Below are positions 41,601 through 49,784 of a DNA stretch of 50,690 nucleotides, in pieces. The DNA lies in the NCBI GenBank assembly GCA_947459655.1, contig CANHEE010000006.1, positions 1-50,690 of the forward strand, in the 5' to 3' direction. Below the pieces are notes generated by a model. It made no database searches. It had not been told where the DNA came from and worked only from the letters and a program-made list of their open reading frames with translations. Positions within the stretch are counted from its first letter, which is position 1, and every line of letters starts with the position of its first letter. This stretch comes from Lewinellaceae bacterium. Its GTDB lineage: Bacteria > Bacteroidota > Bacteroidia > Chitinophagales > Saprospiraceae. The position numbers and the translations under genes are program-made.

Positions 41601-42038
41601 TACCCTCAGTTTGGCAATCCGCTCTCGGATTTCTGTAGGCCGAAGTGGGTAAAATCCCTCAGCAGGCAGCAGGGATAGCAATGACTCAGGAGCGGAGTGC
41701 CCATAAAACGAACTAATGGTTTCGCATACCACCTTCAGTCCCAACAGAAAGTCATTTTTGCGCTGACCCGAGCCTTTTCTTCTGTGATTTGGTGCTACCT
41801 TCCTGAACTGGAAGGTGTAGAATTGAACATCTTTAGCAATGTTATATTTGTGAGAGGCAAATGCAATACGCGAAAATAAGGTGGTAAAATGCACGCGCTC
41901 CTCGCGGGTAACATCGAAAAAAAGTTTGTGAAGAAAAAAATAGAGATCCTCAATTTTGTCTTCCTGATCCCGACTTTCATCTGACACAATTTTTCCAACT
42001 TCAAGGTAGTACAAGCGCGCCAATTCCTGTTCTTTCAT
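38643..42038 (-). CDS. Dna2-like protein: RecB-type nuclease fused to superfamily 1 helicase
   Basis: A protein of 1131 residues. Residues 1-330 are unassigned. A PD-(D/E)XK nuclease of RecB type follows: D353 (GRLDLLHLD), E369-x-K371 (IIELKSGK) and the Q390-x3-Y394 motif (QTLLYD). The UPF1/Dna2-type helicase has Walker A GPPGTGKT (722-729), VIDEASQ, ILIGDHRQLPAVV, the RMHSEIVDFPSRYFY region, and VDTVERYQGGSRDIILIS with LNVALTRARKQLVVVGN near the C-terminus. Such proteins process DNA ends, flaps or replication intermediates, or act in defence. No iron-sulfur Cys set like that of eukaryotic Dna2 is evident. No other defence genes flank it. Confidence 0.83.
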   Translation of the reverse strand: MKEQELARLYYLEVGKIVSDESRDQEDKIEDLYFFLHKLFFDVTREERVHFTTLFSRIAFASHKYNIAKDVQFYTFQFRKVAPNHRRKGSGQRKNDFLLGLKVVCETISSFYGHSAPESLLSLLPAEGFYPLRPTEIRERIAKLRVVAVEDDPARELLQAKSEQYPDRVLLIRYNDRRNENFMSSINAIRKVTGFPITLNLLDIIVDSEGVLIPKAFVVEPDYLMDVTSVAECFKENNRTDTTSFLLSRFLPKENSPHILMGNIANFFLDELVVDPGHSFESLFTRVFKLSPFAFVMMSDNELKDLYNKARIHYNNIRKVILQQLETTELNRRNCFLEPTFYAETYGLQGRLDLLHLDPEDGRQTAIIELKSGKPFKPNGYNVGHSHYTQTLLYDLMIKSAYGEQSAPQNYILYSQMDADTLRYAPAVKAQQFEALNQRNQLIAYEIAVIKGRPAQPDAEFRSLADGYIYSRLRSENVPDGGFLQKDVNLFEQVYSRMDAREKHYFHSFSAMIATEHRIAKTGIQGLENANGVASLWLNSMAEKDESFQVLQGLSIAENHTMADDPILVFDRTVKTNPLANFRAGDVAVLSVARQPEDGDDNISSSSVLHNQVFKGTILEISPERVCFRLRNRQFNQGVFDAGNSWNIEPDMYDSSFMSMYKGLFALMAAPQKVRNLLLTVAPPEKPISKVQHRQCLDKLTNEQKVIFEKMISSKQYFLLWGPPGTGKTSVMLRQLSAYLMEETTENVLFLAYTNRAVDEICEAISSNGQSYEDAYLRIGSRYAASPTFHDKLLEKKMEGITKRAELKELIDGKRIFVATVASMNTRPELLKLKKFDTIVIDEASQILEPQIIGLLAGIPRFILIGDHRQLPAVVTQSEEQSAVHQPLLHEIGLTNLRNSFFERLYLRCVDNGWDWAFDQLSRQGRMHSEIVDFPSRYFYGENLHILPEGLNGNQTAVLQYALPNGCSELDTRLAVRRKLFLSTPTDHSSGNGKVNVYEAEKVVDIIESIQGIYHASGLELTASSVGVITPYRAQIAQILHTMQERGVDASLFTVDTVERYQGGSRDIILISLCTNSVRQLQQMVSLSSDGTDRKLNVALTRARKQLVVVGNEAVLSEAPIYNELIKWLNE

Positions 42039-42173
42039 GCTTTTTTTCTGTAAAAATAGGTCTTTTTGTTACCGAACAGATCCAATTATCATTTATTTAA
42101 CCTTTACCATTATCGGAGGTCAATTAGGTCAATTAGCAGCCATTTGGTCTTATTTGTACACATGGTTACAAAG

Positions 42174-42210
42174 CAAAAAAAACGCTGCATGATTGTGCAG
42201 CGTTTTTTTT
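42174..42210. terminator. Bidirectional terminator, 9-bp stem
   Basis: AACGCTGCA (42181-42189) pairs exactly with TGCAGCGTT (42196-42204), with an A run before and eight T after. It directly abuts the stop of the minus-strand gene at 42209. Confidence 0.88.
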
Positions 42211-42643
42211 ATTTTGTGAATGCTTCCATTATTTCCTCCCCGTTGGTTATCTCAACAAAGGCGAATGAGGCGGTCTGCAAATCTCTTATCCCGAAGCACC
42301 TCACTTCCTTGCCTTTTTTTATGGTAAAACCGACGGCATCTCCCGAAGTGTTCTCAGGAAAACAAGCTTCAGGTAGGTGTTCGAAAACTGCAAAATCATA
42401 CTCCTTGGTTGATCCACCAACTGTTTCTATAAATTTGCCATCCTTGATTTCAATGGTCTTGGCATCATTCTTCCATGTTCCGCACATGTTGTCATACAGC
42501 GGCATTCCGCTGCGCAACTTGGCCAACTTGGAGTCATCGTATTCTTTTTTTGACAGGGTTACTTTCGCAGGCTGCATAAACTGGTATCCGAAAAATCCCA
42601 CGACAGCCAGAGCGACAAGGGCAACTAAAAGTTTCTTATTCAT
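42209..42643 (-). CDS. Small anchored hypothetical protein, lipocalin-like
   Basis: A protein of 144 residues with an N-terminal hydrophobic segment (about 4-24) that could be an anchor or an uncleaved signal. The rest is predicted beta-rich: LYDNMCGTWKNDAKTIEIKDGKFIE, KEYDFAVFEHLPEACF, AVGFTIKKGKEVRCFGIRDL and ASFAFVEI. The G-T-W near the start of the domain and the repeating strands recall small lipocalin-like proteins, and the three Cys could form a disulfide. No family is recognised with confidence. The gene stands alone, ending at a strong terminator. Confidence 0.6.
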   Translation of the reverse strand: MNKKLLVALVALAVVGFFGYQFMQPAKVTLSKKEYDDSKLAKLRSGMPLYDNMCGTWKNDAKTIEIKDGKFIETVGGSTKEYDFAVFEHLPEACFPENTSGDAVGFTIKKGKEVRCFGIRDLQTASFAFVEITNGEEIMEAFTK

Positions 42644-42777
42644 TTAAATAGGTATTGAGATAAAATTAATGTGTTTCGACATAAACGAAGCCGAACGGCT
42701 CCATACATGATAAATAAAAATCATACCAAAGTCGAGTACATCGGCAAAAGATGATAAAAAATCTGAAAAAAAATACC

Positions 42778-43080
42778 TTAATGGATGGCGGACATGAACT
42801 GTTGTATTGCCCCGATTTTGGAATGCTGCAACTGGTACGAGACCGAATTATTCTGTCTGCTTGCAGTTAGAAACCGGATATTTGTCAGCACTTCAAGGTG
42901 TTTATCGAGGAGTTCAGCATGCTGTTGTCTGAGTTCCCTCATGATTTCCTCGTGCGTCATTTGATCTCTTTCCAATAGCATATTGATAATTTTCACCCTC
43001 GTCGGTTGTGCGGCAGCCCTCATAACCGACATTGCCTTTTCAAGCCTTATTAAATTTGTAGCGCCGTTTGGTAAGTTCAT
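42778..43080 (-). CDS. ArsR-type winged-helix regulator
   Basis: A protein of 100 residues. The winged helix-turn-helix is clear: MRAAAQPTRVKIINMLLERDQMTHEEIMRELRQQHAELLDKHLEVLTNIRFLTASRQNNSVSYQLQ, with the P-T-R-x-x-I-x-x-L-L of ArsR proteins and a wing (RQNNSVSYQL). No metal-binding Cys pair (CxC) is present, so it is not a classic metal sensor. It is downstream of the sirtuin gene with a gap of about 138 bp. Its regulated gene is unknown. Confidence 0.75.
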   Translation of the reverse strand: MNLPNGATNLIRLEKAMSVMRAAAQPTRVKIINMLLERDQMTHEEIMRELRQQHAELLDKHLEVLTNIRFLTASRQNNSVSYQLQHSKIGAIQQFMSAIH

Positions 43081-43218
43081 TGGTAGTCCTTTATCTGTTC
43101 ACGGAAAATCACCCAAGGGCGTATTCCGTTGACAAATATACGACACGTTCGAAGAAACCTAAAATTTGTGAAAGAGAAAGCAAATAAAAATGTGCAGCAC
43201 TCAGAATATCGTACCAAT

Positions 43219-43923
43219 TCAAGCCAATTCAAGCAGTTGACTGACCACCTTTGGCACACCTGAAACAGCTGTTTGAGCAACAATCGAAAGATTTTTTCTG
43301 CGACCCAACTCATAGTTGACAGACGGTTTGGGGTCGACATACCAAACCGGAACCGATTCATCCGCGTGAGACACCAGTCCCGCTGCCGGGTATACCTGCA
43401 TGGAAGAACCTATGACCAACACATAGTCTGCCTCCCGAATCAAATCCCCCGCCCTTTCAACATCAGGCACCATCTCACCAAACCAGACGATATCTGGACG
43501 AAGCTGTGCGCCATCAGCTGCAAGATCTCCGATGGTGATGTCATTTTCCCAGTACTGGCGTATGTTTTTATCGCGTTCGCTGCAGGCGCTCAGCAGACTT
43601 CCGTGAAGATGTATTATTCTGGAGCTTCCCGCCCGCTCGTGTAGGTCGTCCACATTTTGGGTAATGATGGAAACGTCAAAGCGAGACTCCAACTCAACGA
43701 GAGCAAGGTGCCCTGCATTGGGCATAACGGATTGCAACTGTCTCCTGCGGAGGTTATAGAATTGAAGCACCAGTACCGGATTTTCTCGCCAGCCCTGTGG
43801 TGAGGCAACTTCCTCAATGCGGTGGTTTTCCCAGAGTCCATTGGCGTCTCTAAAGGTTGAAATGCCACTTTCTGCGCTGATGCCTGCCCCGGTCAGGACG
43901 GCAATTTTCTTTTTATTGTTCAT
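43219..43923 (-). CDS. cobB: Sirtuin, NAD-dependent protein deacylase
   Basis: A protein of 234 residues of the SIR2 family. It has GAGISAESGISTFRD (12-26), TQNVDDLHERAG (88-99) and HLHG with catalytic His107, then SMQVYPAAGL near the C-terminus. Y56 and R59 (FYNLRRR) form the Y-x-x-R motif of class III sirtuins, which favour succinyl- or malonyl-lysine. The zinc-ribbon region has only Cys114 instead of four Cys, so the zinc site is lost, as in some other bacterial sirtuins. It releases nicotinamide and O-acyl-ADP-ribose. It is divergent from the MmcQ/YjbR gene. Confidence 0.88.
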   Translation of the reverse strand: MNNKKKIAVLTGAGISAESGISTFRDANGLWENHRIEEVASPQGWRENPVLVLQFYNLRRRQLQSVMPNAGHLALVELESRFDVSIITQNVDDLHERAGSSRIIHLHGSLLSACSERDKNIRQYWENDITIGDLAADGAQLRPDIVWFGEMVPDVERAGDLIREADYVLVIGSSMQVYPAAGLVSHADESVPVWYVDPKPSVNYELGRRKNLSIVAQTAVSGVPKVVSQLLELA

Positions 43924-43946
43924 GAAAATAGTTCTACGAAAAACAG

Positions 43947-43954
43947 TAGTTTTG
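43947..43954 (+). promoter_or_regulatory. Candidate -7 box TAGTTTTG for the MmcQ/YjbR gene
   Basis: Exact TAnnTTTG match 56 bp before ATG 44010, in the short region between divergent genes. Confidence 0.4.
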
Positions 43955-44009
43955 TTTCATTTTAACCTTAAATACCCGACTAAACACCTTAATCTGCTTT
44001 TCTGAAAAA

Positions 44010-44369
44010 ATGAACATCGAAATCCTGGTCGAATATTGTCTGTCGAAAAAAGGCGTGAGGGAAGATTTTCCATTTGATGAGCAAACGCTGACCATGAAAG
44101 TCATGGGAAAAATATTTGCCTTCATTCCGTTGGATGAAGAAAAGCTTGTCATTGCGTTGAAATGTGACCCAGACAGGGCAGTTGTGTTGCGGGAGCAATA
44201 TGAAGAAATCGGTGGCGCCTACCATCTAAATAAAAAACACTGGAATTCTGTCGATTGTGAAGGATCACTCTCCGACAAAATGATCACGGAGCTCATCGAC
44301 CACTCCTACGCACTGGTGATTAGCGGATTGAAAAAAGCAGAGAAGGAGGCATTGAGAAATATGGAATGA
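44010..44369 (+). CDS. MmcQ/YjbR family protein
   Basis: A protein of 119 residues. The CyaY-like double-wing fold is marked by YCLSKKGVREDFPFDEQTLTMKVMGKIFAFI, an LVIALKCDPDRAVVLREQYEEIGGAYHLNKKHWNSVDC core, and the final LIDHSYALVISGLKKAEKE helix. This is the usual length and motif set of MmcQ/YjbR proteins, whose role is unknown but may be DNA-binding. The gene is monocistronic as far as can be seen. Confidence 0.88.
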   Translation: MNIEILVEYCLSKKGVREDFPFDEQTLTMKVMGKIFAFIPLDEEKLVIALKCDPDRAVVLREQYEEIGGAYHLNKKHWNSVDCEGSLSDKMITELIDHSYALVISGLKKAEKEALRNME

Positions 44370-44858
44370 CTGCAATCGTTGACTCGTGAATCGGCGACTA
44401 TTTTTTACAAATAATTATTGTTATGGTTGTGCTTTCAGATCTATAAAACTCAAAAAATAGAATAAACAGGAAATACAAAATTTATAGGCTACTCATATAT
44501 TATGGCCACCACGAAGGTTTACTGTTTTAGAAGTGTTGCTCTTCAGGCATGTAAGGAGTGATAATTATGGAATTAGCGTAATTTTCTGGATTATTACACG
44601 ACTTAAAAATTACCAATTTGTAGATGCCCATTTGAATTCGGTAATTTGTCAAAAACAAAACTCAAAGCAAATTAATTTGATTTCTGAAATAAAATTGCAG
44701 GTCAGTATATCCTACTTTTAAACAAGAATAGTTGAACAATTATCTTTATAAAAAAGCTCCTACCCCAGACACATGACCCGAGCACGTGAGAAATTCTGCA
44801 CCGAATATCCAATAATTTTAAACCGGATAGGAACTCTAATTAAAAAAAGCAATTAAAA
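44370..44858. other. Intergenic region, AT-rich, no gene found
   Basis: A 489-bp spacer between the MmcQ/YjbR gene and the dihydroorotase gene. A 62-codon open frame at 44533-44721 has no family features or coding-like composition. A weak stem GTAAT/ATTAC lies near 44578-44597. No TAnnTTTG box was noted close to 44859. Confidence 0.4.
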
Positions 44859-46205
44859 ATGGCAAACAGAACACTCATCAAAAATGTAAGCATCGTCAAC
44901 GAAGGGAAAATAAATGTATCAGATTTGCTAATTGAAAATGGCCTGATTCGTTCAATTGGGGAACAGATTGATGCCCTGGATGCAATGCATATTGATGGCA
45001 CAGGAAAGTACTTGTTTCCGGGTATTATTGATGGACAGGTACATTTTCGGGATCCCGGACTAACGCATAAAGGCGACCTGTACACTGAGAGTAAGGCAGC
45101 TGTAGCTGGAGGCGTTACATCTTTTATTGATATGCCAAACACAGTGCCCAACGTTTTGACTACCGAGATCTTAGCTGAAAAATACAAGCTCGCATCCGAG
45201 AAATCGCTGGCAAATTTTGGTTTTTTCCTCGGCGTGAATGGTGACAACCTTGAATATGTCATTAATCTTGATACGAGCAGACTAATGGGAGTATCCGATG
45301 ATGGGCTTTATTTCACCAAAAAAGGCAACCTGCTGGCCGACAATCCGGATACCCTTGAAAAATTGCTTGCCAACTGTAAATCGATCGTTGCCATTCATTC
45401 TGAAAAAGAGCAGATCGTCGAGGAAAACGAACAAATTTACAGGACAAGATATGGTGAGGATGTCCCCATTGAATTTCATCCCATTATAAGAAGTGAGAAG
45501 GCCTGTTTTGAGGCAACCAAGAGAGCCATCGAATTGGCCAATAAACACGGAGCACGACTTCATATTTTGCATTTAACCACCGAGGCAGAGACACACTTGT
45601 TCAGAAATGATGTTTCTCTTAGCGAAAAAAACATAACTACCGAGGTATCGGTCCATCATTTGTGGTTTTCGGACAAAGATTACGGTCGCTTGGGAAAATT
45701 AATCAAATGGAATCCGGCCATTAAAACAGAGAAGGACCAAAAGGGACTTTTAAAGGCCTTGCTTGACGACAGAATTGATATCGTCACCACAGACCACGCC
45801 CCTCATACAATGGATGAAAAACAAAAAACATATTTTCAGTCCATGTCAGGTGCTCCAATCGTGCAACACTCACTTAACATCATGCTGGAATTTTTCAAAC
45901 AGGGGCGGATCTCGCTGGAGAAAATTGCAGAAAAAATGTGTCACAACCCCGCCATACTATACCACATTGAAAAACGCGGGTTCATCAGGGAAGATTATTT
46001 CGCAGACCTAACAATGGTCGATCTTGACAATAGCTGGACAGTTGAGAAGGAAAATATTTTGTCCAAATGCGGGTGGTCGCCGCTTGAAGGAACAACTTTT
46101 CGCACAAAAGTTACCCACACGTTTGTGAATGGAAACCTGGTGTACAACAACGGCCTATTTGAAGAATCAACAAAAGGTATGGCACTTACAACAAAACTAA
46201 TGTAG
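44859..46205 (+). CDS. pyrC: Dihydroorotase
   Basis: A protein of 448 residues of the amidohydrolase superfamily. Marks are FPGIIDGQVHFRDPGLTHKGDLYTESKAAVAGGVTSFIDMPNT, HILHLTTEAE, EVSVHHLWF and TTDHAPHT (about 311-318). It closes carbamoyl-aspartate to dihydroorotate in pyrimidine synthesis. The usual metal motif H-x-H reads Q60-V-H62. The same Q-V-H form is, to my knowledge, common in Bacteroidota dihydroorotases, so the enzyme is probably active. No other pyr gene is next to it. Confidence 0.87.
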   Translation: MANRTLIKNVSIVNEGKINVSDLLIENGLIRSIGEQIDALDAMHIDGTGKYLFPGIIDGQVHFRDPGLTHKGDLYTESKAAVAGGVTSFIDMPNTVPNVLTTEILAEKYKLASEKSLANFGFFLGVNGDNLEYVINLDTSRLMGVSDDGLYFTKKGNLLADNPDTLEKLLANCKSIVAIHSEKEQIVEENEQIYRTRYGEDVPIEFHPIIRSEKACFEATKRAIELANKHGARLHILHLTTEAETHLFRNDVSLSEKNITTEVSVHHLWFSDKDYGRLGKLIKWNPAIKTEKDQKGLLKALLDDRIDIVTTDHAPHTMDEKQKTYFQSMSGAPIVQHSLNIMLEFFKQGRISLEKIAEKMCHNPAILYHIEKRGFIREDYFADLTMVDLDNSWTVEKENILSKCGWSPLEGTTFRTKVTHTFVNGNLVYNNGLFEESTKGMALTTKLM

Positions 46206-46904
46206 ATTTTCGGGCCGCTTTCTGTTTTCAATTCCAAATTCGGGTGCCTGTTTGTAGTCTAAATGACAACTAATTGCACAAGAAGCTTTTTACAGACAGA
46301 GTAAAATCAATTTCCTAAATCAGGACCATCTCAATATTTCGCTTCATTAGAGCTGGAAAGAATATCTGCCTGTATGTGCAATATGGGCTGCGGTGTTCTA
46401 TTTTTCATTGCAACGAAGCTCTTTGTATAGATACTACAACCCAAAATCAAAATGCGGATTACTCCAACCAAAGCCTTGGAGGCTGACCAATTTTTTATTC
46501 TGGAATAAACTCTCGAGAAGACATAAAATACTATAAATCTAACACAAAGAAAATTTTTTTTTTGTAAAATTTATACGCTCAGAAGCGTGTACCTTGCCAT
46601 TTGTGAGTTTATTGAAAAAAAAGAATATTAACGTTATTTAATTCCATAATAATATCATTATAAATGTTTTATAAATTAAAACTAGTTAATGTCGTTAAGA
46701 AAAAGGTTCCAGTCTCAGTTTTTGAAATTCAAAACCAAACAATAAAATCAATTGAAATAAGATAATTTTTTAAAAATAAATTTTATATTCGCTAAACATT
46801 CCTATCATTTATTTGTTTTGGAATCATTGGAGGTAGCCACCAATCAAAAAAACACGGAGTATCCGAAAATCCATAAGAGTAGGTCAAATAAAACTAAAGA
46901 CAAA
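46206..46904. other. Long AT-rich region upstream of the rhodopsin gene
   Basis: About 700 bp with no gene found. A small hairpin ACGCT/AGCGT lies at 46572-46584, followed by A/T-rich sequence. TATATTCG near 46785 is one base from a -7 box but has no partner. An in-frame TTG at 46818 would extend the rhodopsin by 29 polar residues. The length suggests room for regulation, which is inference. Confidence 0.4.
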
Positions 46905-47621
46905 ATGGAGCATTTAAAAATTGCTAGCGACAATTATGTTGCATTCACGTTCTTTATTGGAACGATGGCCATGATGGCCGCCTCGGTGTTCTTCTTTTTC
47001 GAGTTGAACAACACTTCAAAAAACTGGAGAACCTCAGTCCTGGTATCAGGTCTGATTACCTTCATTGCAGCGGTGCACTACTACTACATGAGAGGGTACA
47101 ACCTTGAAACCGGCGAGTCACCAACCTTTTTCCGCTATGTAGACTGGATTCTAACCGTGCCTTTGATGTGCGTAGAATTCTACCTGATCACCAAAAAGGC
47201 AGGTGCAAAAACAGGTCTGCTGTGGAAACTGATTGCAGCTTCACTTGTAATGCTGGTTACCGGCTACTTCGGTGAAACAGTAGACAGATACAACAGCGTA
47301 ATGTGGGGTGTAATCTCCGGTGCTGCGTACTTCTACATAGTTTACCTGATCTGGTTTGGTGAAGTTGCTAAATTGTCTCAGGATGCCGGTGAAAACGTTG
47401 CAAAAGCAACGCGTGTACTCGCATGGTTTGTATTGGTAGGATGGGCAATCTATCCGTTGGGATACATTCTAGGTACTCCGGGTGGTTTATTTGGCATGCA
47501 GCTGGTTGCAGACCCTGCAGCAGCGGCGCATTCTATGGACATTGTATACAACATTGCTGATGCCATCAACAAAATCGGTTTTGGTCTGGTGATCTACACG
47601 CTTTCACGCTCAGAAGATTAA
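46905..47621 (+). CDS. Proteorhodopsin-type light-driven proton pump
   Basis: A protein of 238 residues with seven membrane helices, from ATG 46905. Schiff-base Lys is K223 (DAINKIGFG), with counterion-side D219. Helix C has R77, proton acceptor D80, T84 and donor E91 (DWILTVPLMCVE), the D-T-E motif of outward proton pumps. H58 matches the His of proteorhodopsin that pairs with the acceptor. The tuning position (eight after D80) is Met88, which goes with green absorption. Where proteorhodopsin helix E has Trp an aromatic residue (Tyr) is found by eye, so a xanthorhodopsin-type carotenoid antenna is less likely. No retinal-synthesis gene is adjacent. A strong terminator follows. Confidence 0.95.
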   Translation: MEHLKIASDNYVAFTFFIGTMAMMAASVFFFFELNNTSKNWRTSVLVSGLITFIAAVHYYYMRGYNLETGESPTFFRYVDWILTVPLMCVEFYLITKKAGAKTGLLWKLIAASLVMLVTGYFGETVDRYNSVMWGVISGAAYFYIVYLIWFGEVAKLSQDAGENVAKATRVLAWFVLVGWAIYPLGYILGTPGGLFGMQLVADPAAAAHSMDIVYNIADAINKIGFGLVIYTLSRSED

Positions 47622-47656
47622 TACTGACCAATCCTAAAAGCGGTTTTCGCTATACA

Positions 47657-47691
47657 GGCAGAAGCACCATAAAGGTGCTTCTGCCTTTTTT
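47657..47691 (+). terminator. Strong terminator after the rhodopsin gene
   Basis: A perfect 12-bp stem, GGCAGAAGCACC (47657-47668) with GGTGCTTCTGCC (47674-47685), a 5-nt loop and six T. Confidence 0.95.
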
Positions 47692-47762
47692 GTTATGTCA
47701 AAGATTAGTTTGGTGCGCAATGGAAAAAATAGACCTGATGACTTAAACCTATTGCGATTTTG

Positions 47763-48941
47763 ATGTCAAAAGAAAAAAGTATGGGAAAATTCATCTTAGC
47801 ACTTGGCCTGCTGATAACGGGCATCAACTTTGCTTTCGGACAAACAGATATCTACGACAGTATTTACGTGGACCAAGACTGGCGTACCTATAATATACAT
47901 TTGCCAAAAGGATTCAAAACCAATGCAAAATATGCGCTTGTTTTCGGTTTTCATGGCGGTCAACAGGCGGGTCGCACGGAAATAGGTTGGAGAGCACTGC
48001 CGCTTCAAAGTCTGCTTAGCGATAAAGCCGACAAGGAGGGCTTCATAGTTGTTTATCCCGAGGGCAAAGAGTTTGTGACAGGACGCTCTTGGAACGCGGG
48101 TGACTGCTGCCCACCGTCCTCGAGTAAAGGTGTAGATGATGTCGCATTCACAAAAATACTGTTAGACAGTTTATTCGTAAAATACCCTGTTGACACGACC
48201 CGCGTTTATGCAACCGGCACATCAAACGGAGCCATGTTTTGCTACAGGCTTGCCTGTGAACTAAGTCATCGGATAGCGGCAATTGCACCCAATGCTGCTT
48301 CACTAATGCAACAACCTTGTAATCCAACCAAAAAGGTCCCAATCATCAGCTTCAACTCCAAAATTGACCCTATTGTGCCTTATTACGGCGGTTTCGGACC
48401 AACCGGTATCCCTTTTTTAAAAGATGTCTACTTTCCTGCACAAGACAGCACGCTGCGCATCTGGTCGCGAGCGAATTCCTGTTCACAGCGCGATACAATA
48501 GTTAACGGCAAGAACAATGGATTTGACTTCATCAGACTACGAGATTGCGGATGCGATGCCGAAGTACACCACTACGCCACCTCCGACGGCGGCCACAGCT
48601 GGCCGGGAGGAATCCCCAACGATGTAAGTCCGGTTTCCAAACAACTTAATGCGACCGATTTGCTATGGTCATTTTTTCAAAAATATACTTTGAAATGCTC
48701 GACAACTGGTCTTGAAAATGCATTGGAAACAAATACTAAAATGGCAGCATACCCTAATCCATTCTCAAATAAAATCAATCTAACAAATGCTACCGGAGTA
48801 GAAAATCTTACATTGATGAATGGTTTTGGACAGTTCATCTGGAAAGGTAAAAATATAGATCAGCAGGATTTTTCGGCACTCTCACCGGGACTCTACTACC
48901 TTATAGCAGAGCATCAGTTCATAAGAATGGTAAAGAATTGA
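47763..48941 (+). CDS. PHB-depolymerase-type secreted esterase with T9SS type A sorting domain
   Basis: A protein of 392 residues from ATG 47763 (ATG 47781 is also possible). The signal peptide ends at NFAFGQ. The esterase domain (about 30-310) has the oxyanion region FGFHGG, RSWNAGDCC, the nucleophile elbow GTSNGAMF, the acid NSKIDPIVPY and the His in DGGHSWPGG. This is the LpqC/PHB depolymerase family of alpha/beta hydrolases, acting on polyesters or feruloyl esters. The tail (about 325-392) is a T9SS type A sorting domain, with AAYPNPFSNKINL, a central strand pair and GLYYLI...RMVKN. So it is secreted or surface-bound. The natural substrate is not known. Confidence 0.87.
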   Translation: MSKEKSMGKFILALGLLITGINFAFGQTDIYDSIYVDQDWRTYNIHLPKGFKTNAKYALVFGFHGGQQAGRTEIGWRALPLQSLLSDKADKEGFIVVYPEGKEFVTGRSWNAGDCCPPSSSKGVDDVAFTKILLDSLFVKYPVDTTRVYATGTSNGAMFCYRLACELSHRIAAIAPNAASLMQQPCNPTKKVPIISFNSKIDPIVPYYGGFGPTGIPFLKDVYFPAQDSTLRIWSRANSCSQRDTIVNGKNNGFDFIRLRDCGCDAEVHHYATSDGGHSWPGGIPNDVSPVSKQLNATDLLWSFFQKYTLKCSTTGLENALETNTKMAAYPNPFSNKINLTNATGVENLTLMNGFGQFIWKGKNIDQQDFSALSPGLYYLIAEHQFIRMVKN

Positions 48942-49036
48942 TTTATGGCAGTAGCCGTTTCCTATCCAAATAACATCAAACGTTAAATTTTGAGGGGTTA
49001 ACAGTTTTTTGATAACGAAAACGCATAATATTGTAC

Positions 49037-49044
49037 TACTTTTG
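49037..49044 (+). promoter_or_regulatory. Candidate -7 box TACTTTTG before the Crp/Fnr pair
   Basis: Exact TAnnTTTG match about 130 bp before the first regulator. A TTTG lies 25 bp upstream, wider than usual. Confidence 0.4.
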
Positions 49045-49171
49045 GAATAATAATGCCAATTATCCGTTTTTGTATCGATCTACTTCATACGCTCAATAAA
49101 CAGCGTTTATTATCGACCGGCGCTTTGGGATAAGCGGTTTACCGGAAGGTTATTCATAACGTAAAAACTTG

Positions 49172-49762
49172 GTGAGCGAGGCGATTACGACATTCCTGAC
49201 TTCTGTTAAAAGACTCTGCCCTCGGCTTACGCATACCGAACTGGCATATATTGAGTCCGGACTAACCATTACTGAACTAAAACCTAAGGAGTTTTACATC
49301 CGGGCAAACACGATTCAAAGCCGCGTTGGTTTTGTCTACAGGGGGCTGCTTCGATCCTTTTACATCGACAGCAAAGGGCATGACATTACAGTAAATTTCG
49401 TATGTGAAGGCCGCTATGCCACCCACTACACGGCACTCATCACAGCTACCCCAGGTCGATATCACTTTCAATGTGTTGAGCCTGCCATTGTGGTTAATCT
49501 TGCTTATGGCCATATTCAGGAAGGCTATGATCGTTATGCAAACATTGAGCGCTACGGAAGGCTAATTGCGGAAGAGGTCTTGAAATTCCAGCAAATGCGA
49601 CTGGAAAGTTTTCTTTTCGAAACAGCAGAACAACGTTACCTCAGCTTTGTGGATGAAAATCCTGAATTATTCAATCGGGTATCCTTATCGCATTTATCTT
49701 CGTACCTTGGGATTGAGCGTCAAACGCTTACTAGGATAAGGCAAAAACTTGCGGCGGGTTAA
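49172..49762 (+). CDS. Crp/Fnr-family regulator (first of pair)
   Basis: A protein of 196 residues from GTG 49172 (TTG at 49169 is also in frame; no ATG exists near the start). A cyclic-nucleotide-binding-type beta roll (about 15-120) has KPKEFYIRANTIQSRVGFVYRGLLRSFYID. The C-terminal helix-turn-helix (about 150-195) has FVDENPELFNRVSLSHLSSYLGIERQTLTRIRQKL. The phosphate-binding cassette (GE...R(S/T)A) of true cAMP receptors is absent, so another ligand or none is likely, as in many Bacteroidota members. It lies 22 bp before a second, different regulator. Confidence 0.82.
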   Translation: MSEAITTFLTSVKRLCPRLTHTELAYIESGLTITELKPKEFYIRANTIQSRVGFVYRGLLRSFYIDSKGHDITVNFVCEGRYATHYTALITATPGRYHFQCVEPAIVVNLAYGHIQEGYDRYANIERYGRLIAEEVLKFQQMRLESFLFETAEQRYLSFVDENPELFNRVSLSHLSSYLGIERQTLTRIRQKLAAG

Positions 49763-49784
49763 TCATAAAAATTCAGCTCTTACA

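Noticed and set aside
43077-43361. Open frame of 94 codons on the minus strand
   Set aside because: Mostly antiphase to the sirtuin gene, with no family features and an odd residue composition. It is a shadow frame.
44533-44721. Open frame of 62 codons before the dihydroorotase gene
   Set aside because: No signal, domain or coding-like composition in an AT-rich spacer.
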